A stretch of 7,706 nt of DNA from NCBI GenBank assembly GCA_903881535.1, contig CAIRTT010000150.1, positions 1 through 7,706 on the forward strand, given 5' to 3'. The stretch is from an uncultured Armatimonadota bacterium (GTDB lineage Bacteria; Armatimonadota; Armatimonadia; Armatimonadales; Armatimonadaceae). Each line of letters begins with the position of its first letter. Position 1 is the stretch's first letter. Below the pieces are notes generated by a model. That model was not told the DNA's origin, searched no databases, and saw only the letters and a list, made by a program, of their open reading frames with translations. This document shows, in pieces, positions 1 to 6,962 of this stretch. The translations under genes were made by a program, and so were the position numbers.

Positions 1-74
1 GAGCTCCGGGCGTCCCGCAGCTCTGGCATCCGGCGTGGATGTCAATGCAACGTGTGTGACCCGGAGCGGCGTGC
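1..74. other. Window edge downstream of topA; possible start of a following gene
   Basis: These bases lie 3' of the topA stop and are more GC-rich than the rest. On the minus strand an ATG at 29-27 opens a frame (MPELRDARS...) that runs off the window, and a TTG at about 42 opens another. Neither has a convincing ribosome-binding site. A gene starting this close to topA would suggest an operon, and xerC or trmFO are common topA neighbours in other bacteria, but nine residues cannot identify it. A perfect 8-bp inverted repeat (GCTCCGGG at 3-10, CCCGGAGC at 60-67) is present with a 49-base spacer. No T-run follows it, so it is not a standard terminator. Confidence 0.2.
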
Positions 75-2378
75 TCATGCGCTCTCCACCTCAGGCGCAG
101 GGGATGCGACGATGGCTTCAGGTGCGGCGGCTCTAGGTGGCCGTGGATCCTGACCTTTTTCTTTGTACTTACATTCCTTGGTCGCGCATTGGATGCCCGT
201 ATACCGGCCACGGAAATAAGCATGGTGTAAGACGCCATTACAATCCGGGCATTGCCGGTCACTAAGCGGAAGGCCGGAGAGGGTGCACTTACACGCTGGG
301 TAAGTCCCACATCCATAAAAGATGCCGCGCTTGCTCCCTTTTTCAACAATGTCGCCTTCTTTACAGAGTGGGCACTTGATGCCAGTGCTGACAGGGATAT
401 CTTTCTTGATGTAGCGGCATTTTGGGAATGCACTGCACCCAACAAAGGTCTTGCCAAACCGGCTCACACGCTCGGAAAGCTGAGCGCTACATTCAGGACA
501 GGGTTCATCCAGAAGCTTTGGAGGAATCGCTGGCTCTGCCTTTGCAACTGCCTTCGATTTCAAAATGTAGTTACATTCCGGATAGCCGCTACAGGCATAG
601 AATTGACCAAAACGTCCGCGTTTCAGGACCAGTTCCTTGTCGCAGTTCGGACAATTCGGAATGGACTGATCGATTGCGGATTTGAACTCTTCATGGACAG
701 AGCGTAGGAACTCAACCCAGTCACGTTGTCCTTCTGCAACTTCATCCAAGCCATTCTCGAGGTTTGCTGTGTACTTGACATCCACGAATTTCGGGAGATC
801 TGCGACAAGCGTGTCTGTTACCGCACATCCAATCGGATTTGGATGGAAACGCTTGTCAATAACCTCGACGTAGTCTGCCCTAATCTTTTCCATGATGGAA
901 GCATACGTACTTGGTCGTCCGACCTTGTTTTCTTCGAGAGCTTTGACCAGCGATGCTTCTGTAAAGCGGGGAGGCGGATCGGTAAAGTGCTGCTTCGGGA
1001 CGAGAGCGTGGAGTTTTAGGACTTCACCTTTTACCATTGGAGGCAGAATACGGCCGTTTTCTGTGTCGGCTTTTTCAGCAGCAACATCATCCCGACCTTC
1101 TTCGTAGACCCGAAGGTGGCCATCAAATTTTCTGACACGTCCGGTTGCGTGGAAAATGGCCGCGCCCACTTCGATGTCAACACTGGTCTGGTCGAAGGTG
1201 GCTGGTGCCATTTGGGATGCTACAAAACGGTTCCAGATAAGCGTGTAGAGTTTTAGCTGATCGGCTGTCAGGGATGAATTCTTCAGCGAATCCGGGGTTC
1301 GGCGGACATCGGTCGGACGAATGGCTTCATGAGCATCCTGCGCGGCACCCTTGTTGGTGTAGACATTGGGGCTTGATGGGAGATATTGCTCACCGTAATA
1401 GGATGCTATAAAGCCGCGAGCAGCTGCTTGTGCTTCGCCTGCGATACGGGTCGAGTCCGTACGCATATAGGTAATGAGACCCGTAGTGCCATCCGGACCG
1501 CCAACATCAATACCTTCATAGAGCGTCTGTGCAATCCGCATCGTACGCTGAGCGCCGTACCCAAGACGGCGTGCGGCTTCCTGTTGCAATGTGGATGTTA
1601 TGAAGGGAGCCTTTGCACGCTCCTTGGCTTCCTTTGTTGCGACACTGATGACTGTCCATGACTTTGTTTGGCACTCCGCAACGACAGCTTCTGCCGTCAC
1701 TTGGTCGAGGTCATGGTCGCCAAGCTTAGTGCCCTTGAACGACTTTAGTTTAGCGGGGAACTGCGGCTTAGTTGGAGAGACCTTTGAAAGGGTCGCGGTG
1801 ACAGACCAGTATTCAACGGCTATGAAAGCTTCAATAGCACGTTCCCGATCTACAATTAAACGGAGGGCAACCGATTGAACACGCCCTGCGTGCGTCGCAT
1901 TTTTGACCTTTGCCTGAACCTGACTGGACATCCCGTAGCCTTCAAAGCGGTCGATGACACGCCTGGCCTGCTGGGCATTCACACGGTCGACGGTGACTTC
2001 ACGGGGAGACTTCAGGGCATCGAGAACCGCTGACTTTGTAATCTCATTGAAGACGATACGCTTGACCTTCGAGCTTGGTTGGTCGAGGATCTGCGCGACG
2101 TGCCATGCGATCGCTTCGCCTTCCCGGTCAGGGTCTGAGGCAAGGTAGATCATGTCTACCTTCTTAGCAGCGGCGCGAAGCTTCTTAACCGTTTCGAGGC
2201 GATCCTTTGTAACTTCATAGGGGACATCGAAAGGCGTGTCAATACTCGTAGGGTTCCACGACTTCGGTAAGTCGCGAATATGACCGACGGATGCTTCCAC
2301 ATCATAATCACTGCCGAGGTATGCCTTGATGGATTTTGTTTTAGCGGGGGATTCGACAATGATGAGTGACTTTGCCAT
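75..2378 (-). CDS. topA: DNA topoisomerase I (type IA, omega protein) with four zinc ribbons
   Basis: This enzyme relaxes negatively supercoiled DNA through a transient 5'-phosphotyrosyl break and acts on the nucleoid. The 767-residue protein is full length. The TOPRIM domain is at the N-terminus (IVESPAK with E9; SDPDREGE with D82, D84 and E86 for magnesium). The active-site tyrosine is Y304 in ITYMRTDST. VGRPSTYA (487-493) and the TAxLExxLDEVAxG segment (538-550) are typical of domains I and IV. Four Cys-pair zinc ribbons follow: C576/C579/C596/C602, C627/C630/C648/C654, C669/C672/C690/C696 and C710/C713/C731/C736. An Ala/Pro-rich tail ends the protein. The usual LSAGRVQS reads THAGRVQS (162-169) and the helix before it is divergent, but the catalytic residues are intact. 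The ATG at 2378 has an AGGA about 8 bases upstream and fits the universal MAKSLIIVES start. It is separated from the cluster upstream and is probably constitutively expressed. Confidence 0.98.
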   Translation of the reverse strand: MAKSLIIVESPAKTKSIKAYLGSDYDVEASVGHIRDLPKSWNPTSIDTPFDVPYEVTKDRLETVKKLRAAAKKVDMIYLASDPDREGEAIAWHVAQILDQPSSKVKRIVFNEITKSAVLDALKSPREVTVDRVNAQQARRVIDRFEGYGMSSQVQAKVKNATHAGRVQSVALRLIVDRERAIEAFIAVEYWSVTATLSKVSPTKPQFPAKLKSFKGTKLGDHDLDQVTAEAVVAECQTKSWTVISVATKEAKERAKAPFITSTLQQEAARRLGYGAQRTMRIAQTLYEGIDVGGPDGTTGLITYMRTDSTRIAGEAQAAARGFIASYYGEQYLPSSPNVYTNKGAAQDAHEAIRPTDVRRTPDSLKNSSLTADQLKLYTLIWNRFVASQMAPATFDQTSVDIEVGAAIFHATGRVRKFDGHLRVYEEGRDDVAAEKADTENGRILPPMVKGEVLKLHALVPKQHFTDPPPRFTEASLVKALEENKVGRPSTYASIMEKIRADYVEVIDKRFHPNPIGCAVTDTLVADLPKFVDVKYTANLENGLDEVAEGQRDWVEFLRSVHEEFKSAIDQSIPNCPNCDKELVLKRGRFGQFYACSGYPECNYILKSKAVAKAEPAIPPKLLDEPCPECSAQLSERVSRFGKTFVGCSAFPKCRYIKKDIPVSTGIKCPLCKEGDIVEKGSKRGIFYGCGTYPACKCTLSGLPLSDRQCPDCNGVLHHAYFRGRYTGIQCATKECKYKEKGQDPRPPRAAAPEAIVASPAPEVESA

Positions 2379-2727
2379 GGTGGGTCCTGTTGTACAAATG
2401 AACTAGCGGGCGATTTTATCGCACTTGACATCCTACCCGTACTGGATGTTCGGACATACACGTTCCAACGGTAAAAAATTGCGCATAAATCAGAAACAAA
2501 TTTTCGGTTGTCTGTTGGTAAATGACGGTGACCTTCGCAAACGAGACAATGGATAGCGATTGCAATAATACGGGATGAATGCGTGAGCGGCTTGGACGTC
2601 TATGCATATTCGTCCATAGAAGACGCTGACCCGATGGCTTTGTCCATGACGCGGGTGCCGGGTGAAAATACAGTCAAGTATTTTTCAAAAAGTGTAGTAA
2701 TCGAGCGATTTCATACGAAATGTAAGT
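2379..2727. other. Intergenic region between divergent topA and the ART-like ORF
   Basis: No convincing gene lies here. Towards topA (minus strand) a GATAAAAT (2420-2413) could be a -10 element. It sits inside a small palindrome, GCGATTTTATCGC (2410-2422), but no good -35 is seen. On the plus strand GAGACA (2543-2548) and AATAAT (2564-2569) resemble -35 and -10 boxes but are only 15 bases apart. A near-palindrome ATGTTCGGACAT lies at 2446-2457. A GTG at 2583 with GGGA seven bases upstream opens a 101-codon frame that overlaps the ART-like ORF in another frame. Its first 40 codons could be a leader separated from that ORF by a frameshift, but this is not established. Confidence 0.4.
2545..2556 (+). 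repeat. 12-bp intergenic direct repeat, copy 1
   Basis: GACAATGGATAG occurs here, in the spacer between topA and the ART-like ORF, and again exactly at 6092-6103, in the spacer upstream of the STAND regulator. Both copies are on the same strand and both are outside genes. The flanking bases do not match beyond the 12-mer. It may be a shared binding site, or chance. Confidence 0.35.
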
Positions 2728-3228
2728 GTGAATACACAACTCTATTGGCATATGACATCGGTGGATGCGTGGAAGTCTATCCAATGCACTGGCTCATTGC
2801 TCTGTCGAAACACGCTGAGACAGTTCAATATCTCACATTTCAATCGAACCCGATATCGGCCAAAGCAAGCCGCAGCGGGCTTGGATAACTATGTGTTTGT
2901 CGGTCTTGACTTCGATGTCGGATTTCTCCGATATCGCGTTGAACGGGGATTACAAATGATGGCTATCGGATTTGATATGAACATCGTCAGGCTGTCAGGT
3001 GCACGAATCATGAATGGAAATGGTCTTAGATACTGCCATCGGGAAAGCCTGATTGGCGGATCAACCAACGATGGCAATGGTGGCTGGATTTATCCCGATG
3101 TTCTTTGCATTCCGAAGGCACTCCCGCTTTACCCTTGGGCGAAGAGTGTCGTTTGCCTAACGTATTCATCGAGTGGACCGCAGAGATCTCCGATGGAAAC
3201 ATTCGATACATCAACGCTGGTGAGGTGA
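2728..3228 (+). CDS. Possible ADP-ribosyltransferase-fold (DarT-like) protein, start uncertain, possibly degraded
   Basis: A 166-residue frame. The N-terminus LYWHMTSVDAWKSI..TGSLLCRN (5-28) resembles the H-x-T plus 'xxIxxxGxLxxRN' opening of DarT (DUF4433) and related ADP-ribosyltransferases. NYVFVGLDF (54-62), a hydrophobic strand MMAIGFDMNIVRL (77-89) followed by G-A-R-I-M-N-G-N-G, and PDVLCIPKALPLY (123-135) follow in the order seen in DarT, where the last block reads aEvLVP..IPL and carries the catalytic Glu. Here that position is Asp124, so activity is doubtful. The GTG start has no clear ribosome-binding site, and the frame is open upstream only to 2701. It may be a remnant or a frameshifted gene. 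No macrodomain antitoxin (DarG) is adjacent. It overlaps the end of the convergent regulator gene by 100 bases. Family assignment is by eye; the fold is likely, the activity unknown. Confidence 0.5.
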   Translation: MNTQLYWHMTSVDAWKSIQCTGSLLCRNTLRQFNISHFNRTRYRPKQAAAGLDNYVFVGLDFDVGFLRYRVERGLQMMAIGFDMNIVRLSGARIMNGNGLRYCHRESLIGGSTNDGNGGWIYPDVLCIPKALPLYPWAKSVVCLTYSSSGPQRSPMETFDTSTLVR

Positions 3229-6002
3229 GTATCGATGTAGTCATCACCAAGCGAGTCCCGCAGGATGAGCTCGATCCGCCGGTTCATGGTCGCAAAGGAT
3301 GTTTTTTCATTTGAAAGGTGTGCTGAATAAAGCGAGTTAGAAATGCGCAAATAGTGGAGGGATGTCTCAGGCCGCTTGTCTGTAAATGAGAAGGCGAGCT
3401 GGCTGGCGATTCCGCAAACGATACCGGGCTCGTTGACTGATTCGATCGAAAGCATTTCCGTCAATGCATGTTCAAACCTGAAGACACTTCGTGTTACTTG
3501 CAACCGTATCTCTTGATAAACGCAGTAGGCATAGTAGTTCGTAGCTGTTCCACGAGCTATATGAGATTTCGCATTATTGATGTTCGCAAGAGCTGATACA
3601 TAGTCACCACGGTCCTCGCAAAGTAACCCATGCACCAAACAAATACCACCTGACTCCAGTCCATTGGACACAAATGCATATTTACTAGATATCGCTTCTG
3701 CTACTTCAGTAAACGATTGCGATGGTCGATGAACACTAAGGTAAAGCGCAATACTTATAGCGTGTCCGATGTTATCGGTGAAGTTATGGTCTAAGGCATT
3801 TCTGACTCTCTTGGAATCAACTGGTTTAGCAAGCAACGCATTCCGAACTTCTTGTGTTATCAACTCGTTATGGGATTGATTATTCTTATCTGTTGTGCTG
3901 TTGATTAGGTTTGTAATAGAGTCATAAATATCAAAAAGTCGCACTATTCCATAGTTGGAGCAGAGTACTGATAACGAATAAGGACTAAGGTTGCCAAGAA
4001 AATTGTTTACTACGTAATCTGATGTGTTTTGGAGTACATGTTTTGCCTTAGCTATGTTTGCTTTTGAAATTGCTCTATTAAGTCCAACTATGAAATCACT
4101 CATTTCCTTTGTCGTAGTGACAGTCATTACTGTTTCAGTAATTTCCTTATGAGCGTTATCGATGACTGTCGACGATAGCAATCCAATCCGAATCATCTTG
4201 CGAAGCACAGTCCTACAGCTGGTCGGTTGCGTGCTACGGACAAACTCGCCCACCAAGCTCCAAACAACAATCTTTCCATCGTCTAACTGACGGACCATCC
4301 CTGAATCACAGATTTCCTTAACCGCGACATCCGTTCGTAAGCCAAGCACCTCTATGATCTTTTCCTTGGAAAGAGGTTCACCGTAAAGCGCAAGAAGTCT
4401 CAACACATCCTTGCCATCATGGGACAGCACCTTCACCGATGCACGAATCGTGTCACTGAAGACCACACCATCCCGTGATCGCTCCGCAGCAGCCTGAAGT
4501 AGACTGGAACGGTCCTTCGAAAGCCGGACAATGAGCTGCTGGATCGTCATCGCAGACAACCAAGAAGCAACAACCTCGATCATGAACGGCAACGGATCGA
4601 TATACGTAAACAAGGTGCGGATGTAGGCAATTGTCGATGTTGTTTCGGACAGCGATGTAACGGCTGCTGGCATCAACGAGAACAGCATTTGGACTGCTTG
4701 CGTTTCCAAACATGCCGCATCCGACATCGATGCTAATGGTGCACTTAATGTTGATATTGGAACAAATGCCCAGCCAACAGGTACGTCAGCAGATCGTGTC
4801 GTAACGATGATCGTAACATCACCATGTGTGTTGAGAAAATCTACAACGGTCGTGGGCCATAACGGATTCGTCAAATGAAACGAATCAAACAAAATGGTGC
4901 CCCGCAAACATGTTTTATTCTCAGGATCCGACAGTCGGGATGCACATGCTGTCAGCTGCGCGAGGAGTTCATCGACGGATCCCACCTTTGAACCATCCAG
5001 CCAGGTTATCCGGCCATCATGCTGATGTTGAAGCCAGTACTCGTAAACCAACCGAGTCTTCCCGGAGCCAGGCGGGCCAGACACGGCGATACATCGACTG
5101 AGTCCGCTCGTCACGTGTCCATGAAGATCGCTATATTCGCTGACCCTCGGGATATACGTGTTTTCATAGGGGCCGACAGGCGGTTTATCGACACTGTCCG
5201 CCGTCTGGGAAGGAGTCGTTAGAACCTCCGTCATCCGCTCTCGCAGGCGCGGAGGCAGTGCAAGCAGGATGGTTTTCTCTAGTCGGGCCGTCGGTCGATC
5301 ACCAAGTCTTGCTTCCATCTCACGAATCAAGTTTAAAACCGTTTTCTCAATGAGCAACGGGCGGTCCATTTGTGCATAAATGCCAAACAGCATCACGTAG
5401 AGTTCTTCCTGCATCGGGTCGATGGAAAGTGACCTCTGGAGGATGTCAACTGCTGTTACAAAATCGCCTGTTCGCTTGAGATCCTTGCTCACACAGCCAA
5501 GATAGTGGACATTCCTCTCCTGATATAAACTGCGTAAATAGCCAAATAATGGGTAATCGAACTCGGGGAGCAGGTCTCCGCCGTAGAGCCTAACAAGCTC
5601 AATCGATGCCGTGCGCTTGTCTGAACCCGAGGATGCCTCAACACGGTCCAAGAGTGCCCCATAATTGCGGGCGACGCAGGGGGTCGAACCAATATCGATG
5701 CTGACAACAAATCTGTCGGTTGTAAGTTTAGGCGCGTCCGGAAACGCAGCGAGCATTGATTTTAGGCGACTCAACGTTACGCGAAGCTGATTTTGGCCAT
5801 CTTCAGGCTTAGCATCCGGCCAGAACTCTTCAACGATTTCAGCCCGTCGAACATCACGGCCACGTAATACCAAAAACCAAGCCAATGCTTGACTTAGACG
5901 CGTTGGAAACTTGACGCTACTACCGTTGTAATACCAGCTGCTGTCACCAAGACCCAGGAGTCTCCAGCCCGCTGACAAGCCTTGTTGGTCGTTTCCATCC
6001 AT
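3129..6002 (-). CDS. Large BTAD/STAND transcriptional regulator (SARP/AfsR-like) with helical C-terminus
   Basis: A probable signal-responsive transcription activator of 957 residues. Residues 13-100 form an OmpR-type winged helix (WRLLGLGDSS..., RRAEIVEEFWPDAKPEDGQN, LRVTLSRLKSML), and residues 128-236 a BTAD helical repeat domain (DFVTAVDILQRSLSIDPMQEELY). An NTPase of the STAND/NB-ARC class follows: Walker A GPPGSGKT at 309-316, a Walker-B-like TILFDSF at 369-375, a sensor-like IIVTTRS, and DPLPFMIEVVASWL in the place of the GLPL motif. A winged-helix-like segment (about 520-593) is next, then about 360 residues of helices likely to be TPR-like and probably the ligand-sensing part. The frame is open to a TTG at 6038, but the ATG at 6002 is preferred. 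It has GGTGA ten bases upstream, and a TTGACA box lies only 10 bases before the TTG. The stretch 3700-4150 is visibly AT-rich compared with the rest. It lies downstream of the sigma gene on the same strand, after a 157-base gap with its own possible promoter. Confidence 0.85.
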   Translation of the reverse strand: MDGNDQQGLSAGWRLLGLGDSSWYYNGSSVKFPTRLSQALAWFLVLRGRDVRRAEIVEEFWPDAKPEDGQNQLRVTLSRLKSMLAAFPDAPKLTTDRFVVSIDIGSTPCVARNYGALLDRVEASSGSDKRTASIELVRLYGGDLLPEFDYPLFGYLRSLYQERNVHYLGCVSKDLKRTGDFVTAVDILQRSLSIDPMQEELYVMLFGIYAQMDRPLLIEKTVLNLIREMEARLGDRPTARLEKTILLALPPRLRERMTEVLTTPSQTADSVDKPPVGPYENTYIPRVSEYSDLHGHVTSGLSRCIAVSGPPGSGKTRLVYEYWLQHQHDGRITWLDGSKVGSVDELLAQLTACASRLSDPENKTCLRGTILFDSFHLTNPLWPTTVVDFLNTHGDVTIIVTTRSADVPVGWAFVPISTLSAPLASMSDAACLETQAVQMLFSLMPAAVTSLSETTSTIAYIRTLFTYIDPLPFMIEVVASWLSAMTIQQLIVRLSKDRSSLLQAAAERSRDGVVFSDTIRASVKVLSHDGKDVLRLLALYGEPLSKEKIIEVLGLRTDVAVKEICDSGMVRQLDDGKIVVWSLVGEFVRSTQPTSCRTVLRKMIRIGLLSSTVIDNAHKEITETVMTVTTTKEMSDFIVGLNRAISKANIAKAKHVLQNTSDYVVNNFLGNLSPYSLSVLCSNYGIVRLFDIYDSITNLINSTTDKNNQSHNELITQEVRNALLAKPVDSKRVRNALDHNFTDNIGHAISIALYLSVHRPSQSFTEVAEAISSKYAFVSNGLESGGICLVHGLLCEDRGDYVSALANINNAKSHIARGTATNYYAYCVYQEIRLQVTRSVFRFEHALTEMLSIESVNEPGIVCGIASQLAFSFTDKRPETSLHYLRISNSLYSAHLSNEKTSFATMNRRIELILRDSLGDDYIDTHLTSVDVSNVSIGDLCGPLDEYVRQTTLFAQG

Positions 6003-6048
6003 TGCTTCCACATCACCGTACTTGTACGCATTACGCAATACATAATTT

Positions 6049-6067
6049 TGTCAACACTGTCGTTGAC
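6049..6067 (-). promoter_or_regulatory. Possible promoter -35 and overlapping dyad upstream of the STAND regulator
   Basis: On the minus strand a perfect TTGACA occupies 6054-6049, 47 bases before the regulator's ATG. It is the downstream edge of a perfect 6-bp inverted repeat GTCAAC-N6-GTTGAC (6067-6050), as expected for an operator over a promoter. A good -10 at 16-18 bases is not seen (ATGCGT at 17, TAATGC at 15). An activator-dependent or alternative-sigma promoter would fit that. The short repeat could arise by chance. Confidence 0.3.
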
Positions 6068-6091
6068 GCAACGCTCAAAACTTGTTCATCT

Positions 6092-6103
6092 GACAATGGA
6101 TAG
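6092..6103 (+). repeat. 12-bp intergenic direct repeat, copy 2
   Basis: This is the exact second copy of GACAATGGATAG (first at 2545-2556). It lies between the sigma gene and the STAND regulator, about 90 bases upstream of the regulator's ATG. Read on the regulator's strand it is CTATCCATTGTC. Confidence 0.35.
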
Positions 6104-6159
6104 ACCTTCTCTGATATCCCTCACACAAGCCTCAATCCGAGTGCCAATACAGTGGCGTG

Positions 6160-6816
6160 TTATGCGACTTCAACCGGAAGATCGTAGTGCAGGCCCTTAC
6201 GCAGCTTCGTTATGGCACGTTCATGTAGCTTACGCACTGATGGCGATGAAACACCAAGGGCATCTGCGATCTCTGCATGACTCTTGCCTTCGATGCGCGA
6301 AGCAACAACCGTGCGCTCACGGTCATTGAGGAGTGAGAGCAGATTTTCTACACTAACGTTTTCATCTGCTGGCTCACACACTGCCGCCGCCGACTCGGCG
6401 TAAACAGACAAAACCTCATCAGAATTGCTAACTTTGCAAATCAGCCCACGACTAGCTGCATGCCGATGCCGGTCGATCAGGATGTTCGCCACGATTCGCT
6501 TGATGTATGCAGGATGTGGATCCAAGATGGTTGGCGAAGCGATGAGCTTGAGCAACGTATCCTGGGTGACATCCTCGCGGTCTTCGTTCGTAAGCCCTAC
6601 ATGGACCGCGGCAATACTCCAAACGATGCCAACAATTCTCTGGCGCAAGGCAAGCGCAGCGTTAGAGCGCACAGCTGCAGATGCACCGCTTCTCGCACGT
6701 GACAGTAGCTCGGCGTTTGTAAAGCGTTGGCGTGGAGTCGCGCTCGCAGCGGATGCTATTCCTGCTAGCCGAGTCTGCATTGATGCCGAAATAACTCCAT
6801 TGTTATTCAAAATCAT
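6160..6816 (-). CDS. ECF-type RNA polymerase sigma-70 family factor
   Basis: The 218-residue protein has the two-domain layout of extracytoplasmic-function sigma factors, which direct RNA polymerase to a restricted set of promoters. Region 2 spans about 57-122, with NEDREDVTQDTLLKLIAS (78-94) as the core 2.2 helix and YIKRIVANILIDRHR as 2.3/2.4. Region 4 spans about 158-207, with NDRERTVVASRIEGKSHAEI then a helix-turn-helix ADALGVSSPSVRKLHERAI. The N-terminal 40 residues are Ala/Ser-rich. The frame is open to an ATG at 6990, but that extension overlaps the small peptide gene and has no family features. The ATG at 6816 has AAAGGG nine bases upstream and lies 5 bases after the peptide's stop, so it is preferred. 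No anti-sigma gene is adjacent. Its place is taken by the peptide and TPR genes, suggesting a different mode of control. Confidence 0.9.
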   Translation of the reverse strand: MILNNNGVISASMQTRLAGIASAASATPRQRFTNAELLSRARSGASAAVRSNAALALRQRIVGIVWSIAAVHVGLTNEDREDVTQDTLLKLIASPTILDPHPAYIKRIVANILIDRHRHAASRGLICKVSNSDEVLSVYAESAAAVCEPADENVSVENLLSLLNDRERTVVASRIEGKSHAEIADALGVSSPSVRKLHERAITKLRKGLHYDLPVEVA

Positions 6817-6821
6817 CGCGA

Positions 6822-6962
6822 TTAACCCTTTGATCCTGGAGGAGGTGGTGGCGGAGCTCCTGGACCACTCAAGTCCGCAAAAGCAACCCGGGACATCAGT
6901 GCCATAAGGCATATCAAGAAAGAAACGGCGACTATGCGCGAACCTGATCGAATTCTGTTCAT
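6822..6962 (-). CDS. Small exported proline-rich peptide precursor (putative signalling peptide)
   Basis: A 46-codon gene found by reading the strand directly. The ATG at 6962-6960 shares one base with the TGA of the TPR gene (TGATG), a classical coupling overlap. The TAA at 6824-6822 is 5 bases before the sigma ATG. Residues 1-9 (MNRIRSGSR) are basic. Residues 10-23 (IVAVSFLICLMALM) are hydrophobic, and SRVAFA (24-29) gives an A-x-A signal-peptidase I site. The mature product would be DLSGPGAPPPPPPGSKG, 17 residues with six consecutive prolines then Gly. Cys18 is not in a lipobox (preceded by Ile). This is the architecture of exported peptide pheromone precursors, sitting next to a TPR protein and a sigma factor. 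I recognise no known family. Function is inferred; the existence of the gene is well supported by layout. Confidence 0.72.
   Translation of the reverse strand: MNRIRSGSRIVAVSFLICLMALMSRVAFADLSGPGAPPPPPPGSKG
6826..6831 (-). promoter_or_regulatory. Ribosome-binding site of the sigma factor gene, inside the peptide gene
   Basis: AAAGGG on the minus strand lies nine bases before the ATG at 6816. It is formed by the last codons (Ser-Lys-Gly) of the small peptide gene, and this supports 6816 as the true sigma start. Translation of the peptide must pass over it, so the two genes are probably translationally coupled. Confidence 0.65.

Noticed and set aside
252..1107. Several plus-strand frames opposite topA
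   Set aside because: They are antisense shadows of a strongly conserved gene and carry no recognisable domains.
2448..2465. Two GTTC elements in the topA/ART spacer, considered as a LexA-type SOS box
   Set aside because: The spacing (10 bases between them) fits neither the GTTC-N7-GTTC nor the CGAAC-N4-GTTCG type.
2416..2607. 63-codon minus-strand frame in the topA upstream spacer, with a hydrophobic middle
   Set aside because: No ribosome-binding site or clear signal peptide and cleavage site, and its composition looks like random non-coding sequence.
3105..3314. Plus-strand frame with a protein-like stretch (LPNVFIEWTAEISDGNIRY...) that might extend the ART-like ORF after a frameshift
   Set aside because: It is codon-aligned antisense of the STAND regulator, whose C-terminus reads as normal helical protein here. 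The ART-like frame also keeps its own motif order (PDVLCIPKALPLY) past the presumed junction.
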